From Pseudomonas sp. B33.4 (GTDB taxonomy: Bacteria; Pseudomonadota; Gammaproteobacteria; Pseudomonadales; Pseudomonadaceae), in the NCBI RefSeq assembly GCF_034555375.1, contig NZ_CP140706.1, forward strand, positions 4,765,001 to 4,829,000: 64,000 nt of DNA. The letters run 5' to 3'. Position 1 is the stretch's first letter. Each line of letters begins with the position of its first letter. The position numbers were made by a program, and so were the translations under genes. Below the pieces are notes generated by a model that was given only the letters and a program-made list of their open reading frames with translations, was not told the origin of the DNA and made no database searches. This document shows positions 34,859 through 44,304 of this stretch, in pieces.

Positions 34859-36102
34859 CAGCCTGCAAACCGGCGGAATGCCAGGGTGCCGTTGGTGCCG
34901 CCAAAACCGAAGGAGTTGGACAGCACGACATCGATGTCCATGTTGCGCGCAGTGTGCGCCACGAAATCGAGATCGCAGCCTTCGTCCGGCTCATCGAGGT
35001 TGATGGTCGGCGGTGCCACCTGACTGTTGATCGCCAGCACGCTGAAGATCGCTTCGACCGCGCCCGCCGCACCCAACAGATGACCGGTCATCGATTTGGT
35101 CGAACTGACCGCCAGCTTGTAGGCATGTTCACCGAACACCGACTTGATCGCGTTGGCTTCAGCGAGGTCGCCGGCCGGGGTCGAAGTACCGTGGGCGTTG
35201 ATGTACTGCACTTGATCGACGTTGATCTTCGCATCGCGCAGCGCGTTGGTGATGCAGCGGGCCGCACCGGCGCCGTCGGCAGGAGGCGAAGTCATGTGGA
35301 ACGCGTCGCCGCTGGTGCCGAAACCGATGAGTTCGGCATAGATGGTCGCGCCGCGCGCCTTGGCGTGTTCCAGCTCTTCGAGAACCAATGCGCCGGCACC
35401 GTCGGACAATACGAAACCGTCACGACCCTTGTCCCATGGACGGCTCGCGCGGGTCGGCTCATCGTTGCGGGTCGACAGCGCACGGGACGCGCCGAAGCCG
35501 CCCATGCCCAGACCGCACGCGGCCATTTCGGCACCGCCGGCAATCATCACGTCGGCTTCGTCGTACATGATGTTGCGCGCCGCCATGCCGATGCAGTGCG
35601 TACCGGTGGTACACGCGGTGGCGATGGCGTAGTTAGGTCCCTGTGCCCCCAGATGGATGGACAGGAAACCGGAAATCATATTGATGATCGAGCCTGGCAC
35701 GAAGAATGGCGAGATTCGACGCGGGCCCGTCTCATGAAGGGTACGGCTGGTTTCTTCGATGTTGGTCAGACCGCCGATACCCGAACCCATGGCCACGCCA
35801 ATGCGTTCACGGTTGGCATCGGTAACTTCCAGACCGGCGTTGCGCACGGCTTGAAAGCCTGCCGCCAGACCGTACTGAATGAACAGGTCAAGCTTGCGTG
35901 CTTCCTTGACCGACAGGTATTCCTCGACATTGAAGCCCTTTACCGAGCCGCCAAAGCGGGTGGAATAGGCAGAAAGGTCGGTGTGTTCGATCAGACCAAT
36001 GCCACTGCGGCCAGCCAGAATGCCCTGCCAACTGCTCGGCACATCCGTGCCCAGTGGCGACAACATACCCATACCGGTGACTACGACGCGTCTACGCGAC
36101 AC
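34858..36102 (-). CDS. fabF: Beta-ketoacyl-ACP synthase II
   Basis: A 414-residue elongating condensing enzyme. The active-site cysteine is in [13 protein letters not shown], and the two histidines are in [12 protein letters not shown] and [12 protein letters not shown]. The GTG at 36102 ([12 protein letters not shown]) has AGGAGA upstream and gives the normal length; an ATG further upstream would add unconserved residues. A terminator-like hairpin lies between it and acpP. Confidence 0.95.
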   Translation of the reverse strand: MSRRRVVVTGMGMLSPLGTDVPSSWQGILAGRSGIGLIEHTDLSAYSTRFGGSVKGFNVEEYLSVKEARKLDLFIQYGLAAGFQAVRNAGLEVTDANRERIGVAMGSGIGGLTNIEETSRTLHETGPRRISPFFVPGSIINMISGFLSIHLGAQGPNYAIATACTTGTHCIGMAARNIMYDEADVMIAGGAEMAACGLGMGGFGASRALSTRNDEPTRASRPWDKGRDGFVLSDGAGALVLEELEHAKARGATIYAELIGFGTSGDAFHMTSPPADGAGAARCITNALRDAKINVDQVQYINAHGTSTPAGDLAEANAIKSVFGEHAYKLAVSSTKSMTGHLLGAAGAVEAIFSVLAINSQVAPPTINLDEPDEGCDLDFVAHTARNMDIDVVLSNSFGFGGTNGTLAFRRFAG

Positions 36103-36142
36103 AGCACTCTCCTTTTTCAAATGACGATTTTGCATCAGGCCT

Positions 36143-36182
36143 AAAGAAAAAACCGCACGCCATGATGGCAGTGCGGTTTTTC
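36143..36182 (-). terminator. acpP-fabF intergenic terminator/attenuator
   Basis: AAAAACCGCAC pairs with GTGCGGTTTTT across a twelve-base loop. On the minus strand it ends in a T run. It lets acpP be produced in excess while leaving some read-through to fabF. Confidence 0.8.
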
Positions 36183-36210
36183 CATGACAGCAAACAACGA
36201 TTACAAACTA

Positions 36211-36447
36211 TTACGCCTGGTGGCTAGTAACGTAGTCGATTGCAGCTTGTACAGTAGTGATCTTCTCAGCTTCTTCGTCAGGGATTTCGGTCTCGAATTC
36301 CTCTTCCAGAGCCATCACCAGCTCAACGGTGTCAAGGGAGTCGGCACCCAGGTCTTCTACGAAGGAAGCGGTGTTGACCACTTCTTCTTCTTTAACACCC
36401 AGTTGCTCGGCAACGATTTTCTTGACGCGCTCTTCGATGGTGCTCAT
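36211..36447 (-). CDS. acpP: Acyl carrier protein
   Basis: A 78-residue acidic helical protein. The phosphopantetheine serine is in [16 protein letters not shown]. It carries the growing acyl chain for FabD, FabG and FabF encoded around it. AGGAG lies twelve bases before the ATG, and its own promoter appears to lie upstream. Confidence 0.98.
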   Translation of the reverse strand: MSTIEERVKKIVAEQLGVKEEEVVNTASFVEDLGADSLDTVELVMALEEEFETEIPDEEAEKITTVQAAIDYVTSHQA

Positions 36448-36499
36448 ACCTTGTTTTCACTCCTAATGGACAAATTCAGGCAGCTGGCCAGTGGGTAAG

Positions 36500-36527
36500 T
36501 GTATAGAAAGACTTTTCAGTTTTTCAA
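36500..36527 (-). promoter_or_regulatory. Probable acpP promoter
   Basis: On the minus strand TTGAAA (36527-36522), 16 bp, TATACA (36505-36500), giving a start near 36493 and a leader of about 45 nt. The gap between fabG and acpP is long enough for separate regulation. Confidence 0.5.
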
Positions 36528-36643
36528 CTGAAAGCTTCACTCCTCAAACCCTGCGGCCCTCTGCCTATAAATAGATTGCAGCTTTATAACGGATTTTAGA
36601 CAGCTCGTATGACATTTTTTTGAAGCAATCCGTCACATTTTAC

Positions 36644-37387
36644 TTACATGTACATCCCACCGTTCACCGGGATTGTAGCCCCAGTGACGTATGCCGCACC
36701 GTCGGATGCAAGAAAAGCGACCACAGACGCGATCTCTTGAGCTTGTCCCAGACGACCCAGCGGAATCTGCGTCTGCAAGGCTTCACGCTGTGCTTCAGGC
36801 AGCTCGCGGGTCATATCGGTGTCGATAAACCCTGGGGTTACCGAGTTGACCGTAATCGAACGCGAACCGACTTCACGCGCCATTGCACGACTGAAACCTT
36901 CCAGACCGGCCTTGGCGGCTGCATAGTTTACTTGGCCAGCGTTGCCCATGGCACCCACTACCGAGCCAATACTGATAATTCGACCCCAGCGAGCCTTGGT
37001 CATGCCGCGCAGAACGCCCTTGGACAGGCGGAATAGACTGTTCAGATTGGTATCGATCACGTCGTACCACTCATCGTCTTTCATGCGCATCATCAGGTTA
37101 TCGCGGGTGATGCCGGCATTATTGACCAGGATCGCTACCGGCGCACCGAACTGCTCCTGAATGCTCGCCAGCACTGCGCTGACCGATTCATCGCTGGTCA
37201 CGTTCAGCTCAAGGCCAGTGCCCTGAATACCGTTTTCCTTCAGGGTTGCAGCGATACGCTCAGCGCCCGAAGCGGAAGTCGCAGTGCCAACAACGATGGC
37301 GCCCTGACGACCCAGCTCCAGTGCGATAGCCTGGCCGATACCGCGGCTTGCACCGGTGACCAGTGCAACTTTACCTTGCAGACTCAT
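36644..37387 (-). CDS. fabG: 3-oxoacyl-ACP reductase
   Basis: A 247-residue SDR. The NADPH loop is TGASRGIGQAIA, NNAG is present, and the catalytic serine, tyrosine and lysine lie in ISIGSVVG and NYAAAKAG. TVNSVTPGFIDTDM and the C-terminal VNGGMYM are FabG features. Follows fabD by 16 bases. Confidence 0.97.
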   Translation of the reverse strand: MSLQGKVALVTGASRGIGQAIALELGRQGAIVVGTATSASGAERIAATLKENGIQGTGLELNVTSDESVSAVLASIQEQFGAPVAILVNNAGITRDNLMMRMKDDEWYDVIDTNLNSLFRLSKGVLRGMTKARWGRIISIGSVVGAMGNAGQVNYAAAKAGLEGFSRAMAREVGSRSITVNSVTPGFIDTDMTRELPEAQREALQTQIPLGRLGQAQEIASVVAFLASDGAAYVTGATIPVNGGMYM

Positions 37388-37403
37388 GCAAGTTTCTCCT
37401 GAT

Positions 37404-38342
37404 TCAGGCTTGCGCTGCGCGAGCGGCAGCGAAAGCGTCTGGGGTATTGAGGTTGGAAGTCGCCACGCCTTCGGCGCAACGCTTGTTCAGACCGGCCAGG
37501 ACTTTGCCCGGGCCGCATTCGACCAGATTGGTCGCGCCCTTGGCGGCCAGAGTCTGTACCGACTCGACCCAGCGCACTGGCTTGTACAGTTGTTCGAGCA
37601 GATCACGCTTGAGGGTTTCCAGATCGGCCGGCACTTGCGCGCTGACGTTCTGTACGACCGGGATCTGCGGCGCCTGCCAGTCGATGGCGGCAATGGATTC
37701 GGCGAAGCGCTCGGCGGCCGGGCGCATCAGCTCGCAGTGCGACGGCACGCTCACTGGCAACGGCATGGCGCGCTTGGCACCACGGGCCTTGCAGCCTTCA
37801 ATGGCACGTTCAACAGCTGCCTTGGCACCGGCAATCACCACCTGACCTGGCGAGTTGAAGTTGACGGCACTGACCACATCACCTTGCGCAGCTTCGGCAC
37901 AGGCTGCCAATACGTCGGCGTCTTCCAGACCGAGAATGGCCGCCATGCCGCCCTGCCCGGCCGGAACCGCTTCCTGCATCAATTGACCACGGCGCTCAAC
38001 GAGCTTCACTGCGTCAGCCAGTGTCAGGCTGCCAGCGGCAACCAGCGCGCTGTATTCGCCCAGGCTGTGACCGGCAACAAAGGCTGGACGCGCGCCACCT
38101 TCTGCCAGCCACAGACGCCACAGGGCGATCGAAGCGGTCAGAATGGCCGGTTGGGTTTTATCGGTTTGATTGAGCAGCTCTTCCGGACCTTGCTGGGTCA
38201 ACGCCCACAGGTCATAGCCCAGAGCCTCAGAGGCTTCTTTGAAGGTTTCGAGGATCAGCGGATATTCCGCGCCCAGCTCGGCCAACATGCCGAGGGACTG
38301 CGAACCCTGTCCTGGAAAGACGAATGCGAGGGAAGCAGACAT
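37404..38342 (-). CDS. fabD: Malonyl-CoA:ACP transacylase
   Basis: A 312-residue acyltransferase. The nucleophile is in GHSLGEYSAL, FPGQGSQSLGM opens the protein, and the histidine motif is VPSHCELM. It loads malonate on AcpP. The ATG at 38342 gives the family N terminus; the frame upstream is not conserved. Confidence 0.97.
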   Translation of the reverse strand: MSASLAFVFPGQGSQSLGMLAELGAEYPLILETFKEASEALGYDLWALTQQGPEELLNQTDKTQPAILTASIALWRLWLAEGGARPAFVAGHSLGEYSALVAAGSLTLADAVKLVERRGQLMQEAVPAGQGGMAAILGLEDADVLAACAEAAQGDVVSAVNFNSPGQVVIAGAKAAVERAIEGCKARGAKRAMPLPVSVPSHCELMRPAAERFAESIAAIDWQAPQIPVVQNVSAQVPADLETLKRDLLEQLYKPVRWVESVQTLAAKGATNLVECGPGKVLAGLNKRCAEGVATSNLNTPDAFAAARAAQA

Positions 38343-38465
38343 GTAACAAGCCCCTAATGATCTTGTCGTCGGAAAATGACGCCCCGCTTGGGGACGCAAG
38401 AAACTGACAGTTGGATGGCCCTTTGAACCGGGCGGTCACATTTAAGCATTGTCCGACGAAAACGC

Positions 38466-39476
38466 CTAAGACAACAGATCCTCCAGACGACCGTGGAGGC
38501 GCTCGGGAAGATTCTCCTGAATCTCGATCAGCGCGCGGGAAATTGCACTCTGAAAGCCTTGAACCCCGGCCGAACCATGACTTTTCACGACGATGCCCTG
38601 CAAGCCGAGAAAGCTTGCGCCGTTATGTCGCGCCGGCGCCAGATCAGCCTGCAAGCGTTTCATCAGCGGCAACGCCAAAGCCCCCACCGCACGCGAGGCC
38701 AGATTCTTTTTGAACAATGCCTCGATGCGCGCAGCAATCATTGTCGCCAGGCCCTCGCTGGACTTGAGCAGGATATTGCCAACAAATCCATCACACACCA
38801 CCACATCAGCTTCGCCACGATACAAGCCGTCGCCTTCGATAAAGCCGATGTAGTTGATGCCGCGCGCAGCCTGCAACAGCGTCGCAGCCAGTTTGACCTG
38901 CTGATTGCCCTTGATGTCTTCGGTGCCGATATTCAGCAGCGCGACGCGCGGACGATGGATGCCCAGCGTTTGCGCCGCAACAGAACCCATCACTGCAAAC
39001 TGCAGCAGATGTTCGGCACTGCAATCGACGTTGGCGCCAAGGTCGAGCAACTGGCAATAACCCTTCTGTGTCGGAATCGCGGCAACCATCGCCGGACGAT
39101 CGATACCCGGCAGCGTCTTCAGTACGAATCGCGAGAGCGCCATCAACGCACCGGTATTACCAGCACTGACACAGGCTTGAGCCTTTCCGTCACGTACCAG
39201 TTCAAGGGCGACACGCATCGACGAATCCGGCTTGCCACGCAGGGCCTGGGCAGGTTTTTCGTCCATGGTGATGACTTCGCTGGCCGCAACAATCGTCAGG
39301 CGCGCGCGATCGGCAGCCGATTGGCCGTTGATCAATTCTTCAAGAAGGGAGGGTTGACCGACGAGGGTCAGGTGCAGCGAGGGCGTAGCAGACAGGCAAG
39401 CAAGGCTGGCCTGAACAATGCTGCGGGGACCGAAGTCCCCGCCCATTGCGTCAATCGCGATGACTTGAGCGGACAA
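38466..39476 (-). CDS. plsX: Phosphate acyltransferase PlsX
   Basis: A 336-residue enzyme turning acyl-ACP into acyl-phosphate for phospholipid synthesis. [10 protein letters not shown] at the N terminus, [13 protein letters not shown] and [16 protein letters not shown] are family motifs. Only four bases separate it from rpmF. Confidence 0.96.
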   Translation of the reverse strand: MSAQVIAIDAMGGDFGPRSIVQASLACLSATPSLHLTLVGQPSLLEELINGQSAADRARLTIVAASEVITMDEKPAQALRGKPDSSMRVALELVRDGKAQACVSAGNTGALMALSRFVLKTLPGIDRPAMVAAIPTQKGYCQLLDLGANVDCSAEHLLQFAVMGSVAAQTLGIHRPRVALLNIGTEDIKGNQQVKLAATLLQAARGINYIGFIEGDGLYRGEADVVVCDGFVGNILLKSSEGLATMIAARIEALFKKNLASRAVGALALPLMKRLQADLAPARHNGASFLGLQGIVVKSHGSAGVQGFQSAISRALIEIQENLPERLHGRLEDLLS

Positions 39477-39480
39477 GTGA

Positions 39481-39663
39481 TTACTCGTCAGCGCCCTTGT
39501 CGATCACTTTACGGCCACGGTATACGCCTTCTGGCGATACGTGGTGACGCAGGTGAACTTCACCAGTGGTTTTTTCTACAGACAGGGTGCTAGCCTCGAG
39601 AGCGTCGTGCGAACGGCGCATGTCACGGGCAGAGCGGGATTTTTTGTTCTGCTGAACAGCCAT
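39481..39663 (-). CDS. rpmF: 50S ribosomal protein L32
   Basis: A 60-residue basic protein beginning [20 protein letters not shown]. The zinc-ligand cysteines of some L32 proteins are absent, the normal gamma-proteobacterial state. Located between yceD and plsX, the classic rpmF-plsX-fab order. Confidence 0.98.
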
Positions 39664-39676
39664 AATTGATTAACTC

Positions 39677-40204
39677 CTAAACGTTTGGGTCACGCTTTAA
39701 CTGCGCCAATACACTGAACGGGTTGGACCGCGTTGACTCGTCCTCGCTCGGTTCGGGCTCATCGAGACCCGCCGGCTGCTGGCATTCTTCCGGATGATGA
39801 GCAGGCACAATAGGCAAAGCGAGCAGAAGCTCTTCTTCGACCAGTGACTGCAGATCCAATGGATCTTCGCCCAGTTCCAGCACGTCATAACCTTTCGGCA
39901 ACGACTGGGTATTCGCACCCTCTTTCACCACAGCATAACTGCATTCGCTGTGGATCGGCAGGGTGACCAGCTCAAGACAACGCTGGCAAACCATTTTGAC
40001 CTCGGTGTCGATAAAGCTGTGGATCACCACAGATTTACGTTCATCTCGTTCAAAAACGAATTTCGCCTGCACCGTACCGACATTGTCGGAAAGCGGGTCG
40101 CAGAGTCTCTCCAAATCGGCCAGCAGCATTTCACCTTGGAGGGTGGTGCCACGATCAGCCAATTTGCGCGGGTCAACGTGAGGTGGAATCGGGTCATTCA
40201 ACAT
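39677..40204 (-). CDS. yceD: YceD/DUF177 protein, 23S rRNA accumulation factor
   Basis: A 175-residue DUF177 protein. The CxxC of VKMVCQRCLELVTLP and the acidic segment VLELGEDPLDLQSLVEEELLLALP are conserved. In E. coli and plants this family supports 23S rRNA accumulation, in line with its link to rpmF. The ATG at 40204 (MLNDPIPPHVDPRKLADRG) is the family start. Confidence 0.93.
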   Translation of the reverse strand: MLNDPIPPHVDPRKLADRGTTLQGEMLLADLERLCDPLSDNVGTVQAKFVFERDERKSVVIHSFIDTEVKMVCQRCLELVTLPIHSECSYAVVKEGANTQSLPKGYDVLELGEDPLDLQSLVEEELLLALPIVPAHHPEECQQPAGLDEPEPSEDESTRSNPFSVLAQLKRDPNV

Positions 40205-40309
40205 AGGCGCAGCATTATAGGGATGCACCCACCCATGTCAAAGGAAATTGTGCCCTGTCCGTCACTTGCATGCCTCCGCTAGAATCCGCACCTGCCTCAG
40301 GAGACGCGA

Positions 40310-40888
40310 ATGCTGCCTTTATTACTCGCTTCAAGCTCGACCTATCGTCGCGAATTGCTTGCCCGCCTGCACCTGCCGTTCGCCTGCAGCTCGCCGGATA
40401 TCGATGAAAGCCATTGCCCGGGCGAGTCCGCCACCGAACTGGTCAAACGCCTTGCCGAGCAAAAAGCCCGGGCGCTGGCCGACAGCCACCCCGCTCATCT
40501 GATTATCGGCTCGGATCAAGTGGCGGTGCTCGGCGAGCAGATCATCGGCAAGCCGCACACCTTCGAGAAGGCCCGTGAACAGCTGATGGCGGCCAGTGGC
40601 GCCAGTGTGACCTTCCTGACCGGCCTGGCGCTGCTCAACAGCCAGACTGGCGAATGCCAGGTCGATTGCGTGCCGTTTACCGTGCACATGCGCCAACTCG
40701 ACCAAGCGCGCGTTGAGCGCTATCTGCGCATCGAGCAGCCGTATGACTGCGCTGGCAGCTTCAAGGCCGAAGGATTGGGGGTGAGCCTGTTTCAGTCCAC
40801 TGAGGGGCCTGACGCCACCAGCCTGATCGGCCTGCCGTTGATTCGACTGATCGACATGTTGCTGGCTGAAGGTGTGCAGATCCCTTGA
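40310..40888 (+). CDS. Maf-family nucleoside triphosphate pyrophosphatase
   Basis: A 192-residue Maf protein. LLASSSTYRRELLARL carries the phosphate-binding serines and arginine, and SDQVAVL and EPYDCAGSFKAEGLG (here IEQPYDCAGSFKAEGLG) are active-site motifs. It hydrolyses modified or canonical NTPs; this group (YceF-like) prefers 7-methyl-GTP. Divergent from yceD. Confidence 0.93.
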   Translation: MLPLLLASSSTYRRELLARLHLPFACSSPDIDESHCPGESATELVKRLAEQKARALADSHPAHLIIGSDQVAVLGEQIIGKPHTFEKAREQLMAASGASVTFLTGLALLNSQTGECQVDCVPFTVHMRQLDQARVERYLRIEQPYDCAGSFKAEGLGVSLFQSTEGPDATSLIGLPLIRLIDMLLAEGVQIP

Positions 40889-40890
40889 AG

Positions 40891-40969
40891 CAAAAGATCG
40901 CAGCCTGCGGCAACTCCTGCATGGGAATATAAAACCCTGTAGAAGCTGCCGCAGGCTGCGATCTTTTGA
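40891..40969. repeat. Inverted repeat with 22-base perfect arms
   Basis: CAAAAGATCGCAGCCTGCGG-CA and its exact reverse complement flank a 35-base centre, between the convergent maf and sppA genes. It is unlike the REP units in the rest of the window and may terminate both genes. Confidence 0.8.
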
Positions 40970-40982
40970 TCTTTACAACGAA

Positions 40983-41972
40983 TCAGCGCAACGAAGGCCC
41001 GTGGAAACCCATCCACATCGCCAACTGCTCAGCCACGCTGGCACCCAGCTTCTTCGAGAAGCGATCGAACGGTGATTCCTGAACGGTGAAATCCACCAAC
41101 TCCTTCTCGCCAATCACATCCCGCGCCACCGAACTGGCATTGCCCAGCCCATCGATCAAGCCCAGCGGCAGTGCCTGCTCGCCCGACCAGACCAACCCGG
41201 AGAACAGCTCTGGATGTTCTTTGTCTTTCAAGCGATCGCCGCGACCCTGCTTGACGCTGTTGATGAACTGCTTGTGCGTGGTGTCGAGCACACTCTGCCA
41301 GAACGCCGTTTCTTCCGGCTTCTGCGGCTGGAACGGATCGAGGAACGACTTGTGCTCGCCCGAAGTGTACGTACGACGCTCGACGCCAAGCTTCTCCATG
41401 GTGCCGACAAAACCGTAACCGGCCGCCGTCACACCAATCGAACCGACCAGGCTCGCCTTGTCGGCGTAGATCTGATCTGCCGCACTGGCAATGTAATAGG
41501 CACCGGAGGCACCCAGATCGGAAATCACCGCATACAGCTTGATATCAGGATGCAGGCCGCGCAGACGCTTGATCTCGTCATACACATAACCCGATTGCAC
41601 CGGACTGCCGCCAGGACTGTTGATGCGCAGGATCACGCCTTTGACCTTCTTGTCCTCGAACGCCGCCCGCAGGCTGCCAACAATGTTGTCGGCACTGGCC
41701 GGCTCTTTGTCGGCGATCATGCCGGTGACGTCGATCAACGCAGTGTAGTTCGGCCCGCGCGTGGCGCTTTTTTCCATGTCCATCAGCGGCGTGAACAGGA
41801 TCAGCGCCACAAACAGATAAACAAACGTCAGCAGTTTGAAGAAAATCCCCCACCGCCGCGAACGACGCTGTTCCTGCACACCAGCCAGCAGGGTCTTTTC
41901 CAACAGCTTCCAGCTTTTTTCGTCACCGCCGTCGGCACTTGCCTTGGCCGGTGCTTTCCATTCGTCGGTCAT
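40983..41972 (-). CDS. sppA: Signal peptide peptidase SppA (short, S49 family)
   Basis: A 329-residue serine protease with a single N-terminal transmembrane segment around residues 45-65. INSPGGSPVQSG, and DLGASGAYYIASAAD with the nucleophilic serine, are S49 motifs; the lysine of the dyad is in the RGPNYTALIDVTG-to-INSPGG region by homology. It is the short form, half of E. coli SppA. Follows gph by 24 bases. Confidence 0.93.
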   Translation of the reverse strand: MTDEWKAPAKASADGGDEKSWKLLEKTLLAGVQEQRRSRRWGIFFKLLTFVYLFVALILFTPLMDMEKSATRGPNYTALIDVTGMIADKEPASADNIVGSLRAAFEDKKVKGVILRINSPGGSPVQSGYVYDEIKRLRGLHPDIKLYAVISDLGASGAYYIASAADQIYADKASLVGSIGVTAAGYGFVGTMEKLGVERRTYTSGEHKSFLDPFQPQKPEETAFWQSVLDTTHKQFINSVKQGRGDRLKDKEHPELFSGLVWSGEQALPLGLIDGLGNASSVARDVIGEKELVDFTVQESPFDRFSKKLGASVAEQLAMWMGFHGPSLR

Positions 41973-41996
41973 GCCATCCACCCCAGCAAAAACGTA

Positions 41997-42659
41997 TTAA
42001 GCCTGCTTCCCCAGCCAGGCATGCAATTCGGAAAAACGGTCGATCGACAGACGTGGCTCGAATTGTTGCAGCGATTCGATCGATTGCGCGCCATAACTGA
42101 CCGCGACCGAGTCCATCCCTGCGTTACGCGCCATCAGCAGATCGAAGGATGAATCGCCAACCATCAGCGCCTGCTCGGGACGCACACCACAATGCGCAAC
42201 GATCTGCTCCAGCATCAGAGGGTGAGGCTTGCTCGCAGTTTCATCGGCGGCGCGGGTGATATCGAAATAATCTTCCCAGCCATTGGCCTTGAGCACTCGG
42301 TCCAGTCCCCGGCGATTCTTGCCGGTGGCGACAGCCAGGTGATAACCCTGCTCGCGAAACGACGCCATCGACTCGACAACACCTTCGAACAACGGCGAAG
42401 GCACAGCCTCTGCAGCGATGTAGTGATCGGCGTAATACTCGCGAAACAAGGTCATCTCGGCATCGCTGATCTCGGGATACAGCGTGCGAATCGCCTCCGG
42501 CAAGCCCAGGCCGATGATGCCTTTGACGGCGAAATCATCGCGCAACTCGAAACCGGAACGCCCGGATGCCGAGTGCATCGCCTCGACGATCCGATGGATG
42601 GAATCGGCCAGCGTGCCGTCCCAATCGAAAATCAGCAGCTTGTAATCAGATGGGCGCAC
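41997..42659 (-). CDS. HAD-IA phosphatase, phosphoglycolate phosphatase-like
   Basis: A 220-residue HAD hydrolase. The nucleophile motif is [10 protein letters not shown], motif II VATGKNR, and motif [16 protein letters not shown]. Pseudomonas often labels it gph. Substrate may be phosphoglycolate or another sugar phosphate. Its 5' end overlaps the rluC 3' end by 14 bases. Confidence 0.88.
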   Translation of the reverse strand: MRPSDYKLLIFDWDGTLADSIHRIVEAMHSASGRSGFELRDDFAVKGIIGLGLPEAIRTLYPEISDAEMTLFREYYADHYIAAEAVPSPLFEGVVESMASFREQGYHLAVATGKNRRGLDRVLKANGWEDYFDITRAADETASKPHPLMLEQIVAHCGVRPEQALMVGDSSFDLLMARNAGMDSVAVSYGAQSIESLQQFEPRLSIDRFSELHAWLGKQA

Positions 42660-43605
42660 TCAATCGCTCCACGGTCTTGGCCCACATTTCATCGACCGGT
42701 GCCTGCAAGGTCAGCTTGCCGCCATCGGGCAGCGGCACGGTCAGCATGTAAGCGTGCAGGAACAGGCGCTTGCCGCCCAGATCGCGGATCTCCTTAGTGA
42801 AATCCTCATCGCCGTACTTGCTGTCACCAGCAATGCAATGGCCTGCATGCAAGGTGTGCACGCGAATCTGGTGGGTACGACCGGTCACCGGCTTAGCCTC
42901 GACCATGGTGGCAAAATCCCCGAAGCGGCGCAGCACCTTGAACATCGTCAGGGCTTCTTTGCCCTCGTCATTGACTTCAACCATGCGCTCGCCGGAACGC
43001 AGATTGCTCTTGAGCAATGGCGCGCTGACTTTCTTGATCGAAGTCGCCCAGTTGCCGCGAACCAGAGCCATGTAGCGCTTGTCGACGCCATCGCCGCGCA
43101 ATTGCTCGTGCAAGTGGCGCAACATGCTGCGCTTCTTGGCGATCATCAGCAGGCCGGAGGTGTCGCGGTCGAGACGGTGAACCAGCTCCAGCTCTTTGGC
43201 ATCGGGACGCAACTGACGAAAGGCTTCGATCACGCCGAAATTCAAGCCACTGCCACCGTGAACCGCAATGCCGGCGGGCTTGTTGATCACGATCAGGGCT
43301 TTGTCTTCGAAGACAATCGAGGCTTCCAGGCGCTGCAACAAGCCTTGGGCGAGTGGCACCGGCTCGTCACGTTCAGGCACGCGAACCGGCGGCACGCGCA
43401 CGATATCACCGGCCTGCAGCTTGTATTCGGGCTTGATCCGACCTTTGTTCACACGCACTTCGCCTTTACGCAAAATGCGGTAAATCAATGTCTTGGGCAC
43501 GCCTTTGAGCCGGGCGAGGAGAAAATTGTCGATTCGTTGGCCGGCATACTCCGGCGAGACTTCAAGCAATTGAACGCCTGGAGTCGAAGGGGCAGTAGTT
43601 GTCAT
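42646..43605 (-). CDS. rluC: 23S rRNA pseudouridine synthase RluC
   Basis: A 319-residue protein with an N-terminal S4 domain ([20 protein letters not shown]) and a RluA-type catalytic domain with the aspartate in [15 protein letters not shown]. The ATG at 43605 ([20 protein letters not shown]) is chosen; a longer open frame upstream runs into the rne promoter. It diverges from rne, as in many gamma-proteobacteria. Confidence 0.96.
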   Translation of the reverse strand: MTTTAPSTPGVQLLEVSPEYAGQRIDNFLLARLKGVPKTLIYRILRKGEVRVNKGRIKPEYKLQAGDIVRVPPVRVPERDEPVPLAQGLLQRLEASIVFEDKALIVINKPAGIAVHGGSGLNFGVIEAFRQLRPDAKELELVHRLDRDTSGLLMIAKKRSMLRHLHEQLRGDGVDKRYMALVRGNWATSIKKVSAPLLKSNLRSGERMVEVNDEGKEALTMFKVLRRFGDFATMVEAKPVTGRTHQIRVHTLHAGHCIAGDSKYGDEDFTKEIRDLGGKRLFLHAYMLTVPLPDGGKLTLQAPVDEMWAKTVERLSAPI

Positions 43606-43633
43606 GCCGCGGATGATAACAATTTTTATGGAA

Positions 43634-43662
43634 TTGAAGCACTTAATCATTGCTGCTATAGT
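43634..43662 (+). promoter_or_regulatory. rne promoter
   Basis: TTGAAG (43634-43639), 17 bp, TATAGT (43657-43662) predict a start near 43669. This places about 636 nt of leader before the rne ATG. Confidence 0.65.
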
Positions 43663-43668
43663 CGCGAA

Positions 43669-44304
43669 CGCCGCCAAAAGCGGCCTGGACAGAGGAACCA
43701 CGGTCAAAAACCGGCCCTGACCAACGCAATTCACCAGGACGCGAGGCCGTCCTACGGGGCTTTCGCTACGTAACGGTGGAGTTTGCAGTTGTAACAAGCG
43801 CAGGTGACATGAGGCCTGAATTACACCGTCGAGCAGAGTTTTTACTCGCCTGACAGGCACACATTCAAGGCCAGTTCACAAAGTGCAGTCAGCTGCAGAT
43901 GACCCCGAGCGAATGCTTCGGAAACAACGCCTGAATTAGCCATGATGCGTGACCTCCCCTTTCGGAGCTCACGGTAAATGCCAACCCGCTGCGGATTCTG
44001 CGCGCGGCAGCACCCGAATTATCAGGGATACGTGTAGGGTGGAGATGCACAACCGCTGGACTGTGTAGCAATAGGCTTTATCAAGACGCTTCATCTCGTC
44101 CACAGCCGCTGGTTGATTCCTCCTCCTGACTGAGTGCTTAAGTAGCCACAGCAAGCAGGACGCGTACGTCGCTATATCGGCCCAATTGGCCGCATATCGC
44201 TGGACACGGGAATGGCCAACCACTCCCGACGCACCTGACACCGACCGTGAGAAGTCGTGTGTGCCGAACGCCGTTTCCGGCAGCCCGGAAACCGACGGTA
44301 CTAC
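43669..44304 (+). other. Long rne 5' untranslated leader
   Basis: About 636 nt between the predicted start and the RNase E ATG with no supported ORF. RNase E regulates its own mRNA through a structured leader in other gamma-proteobacteria, so this stretch is the expected sensor. Local inverted repeats such as CCGCCAAAAGCGG are visible near its 5' end. Confidence 0.6.
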
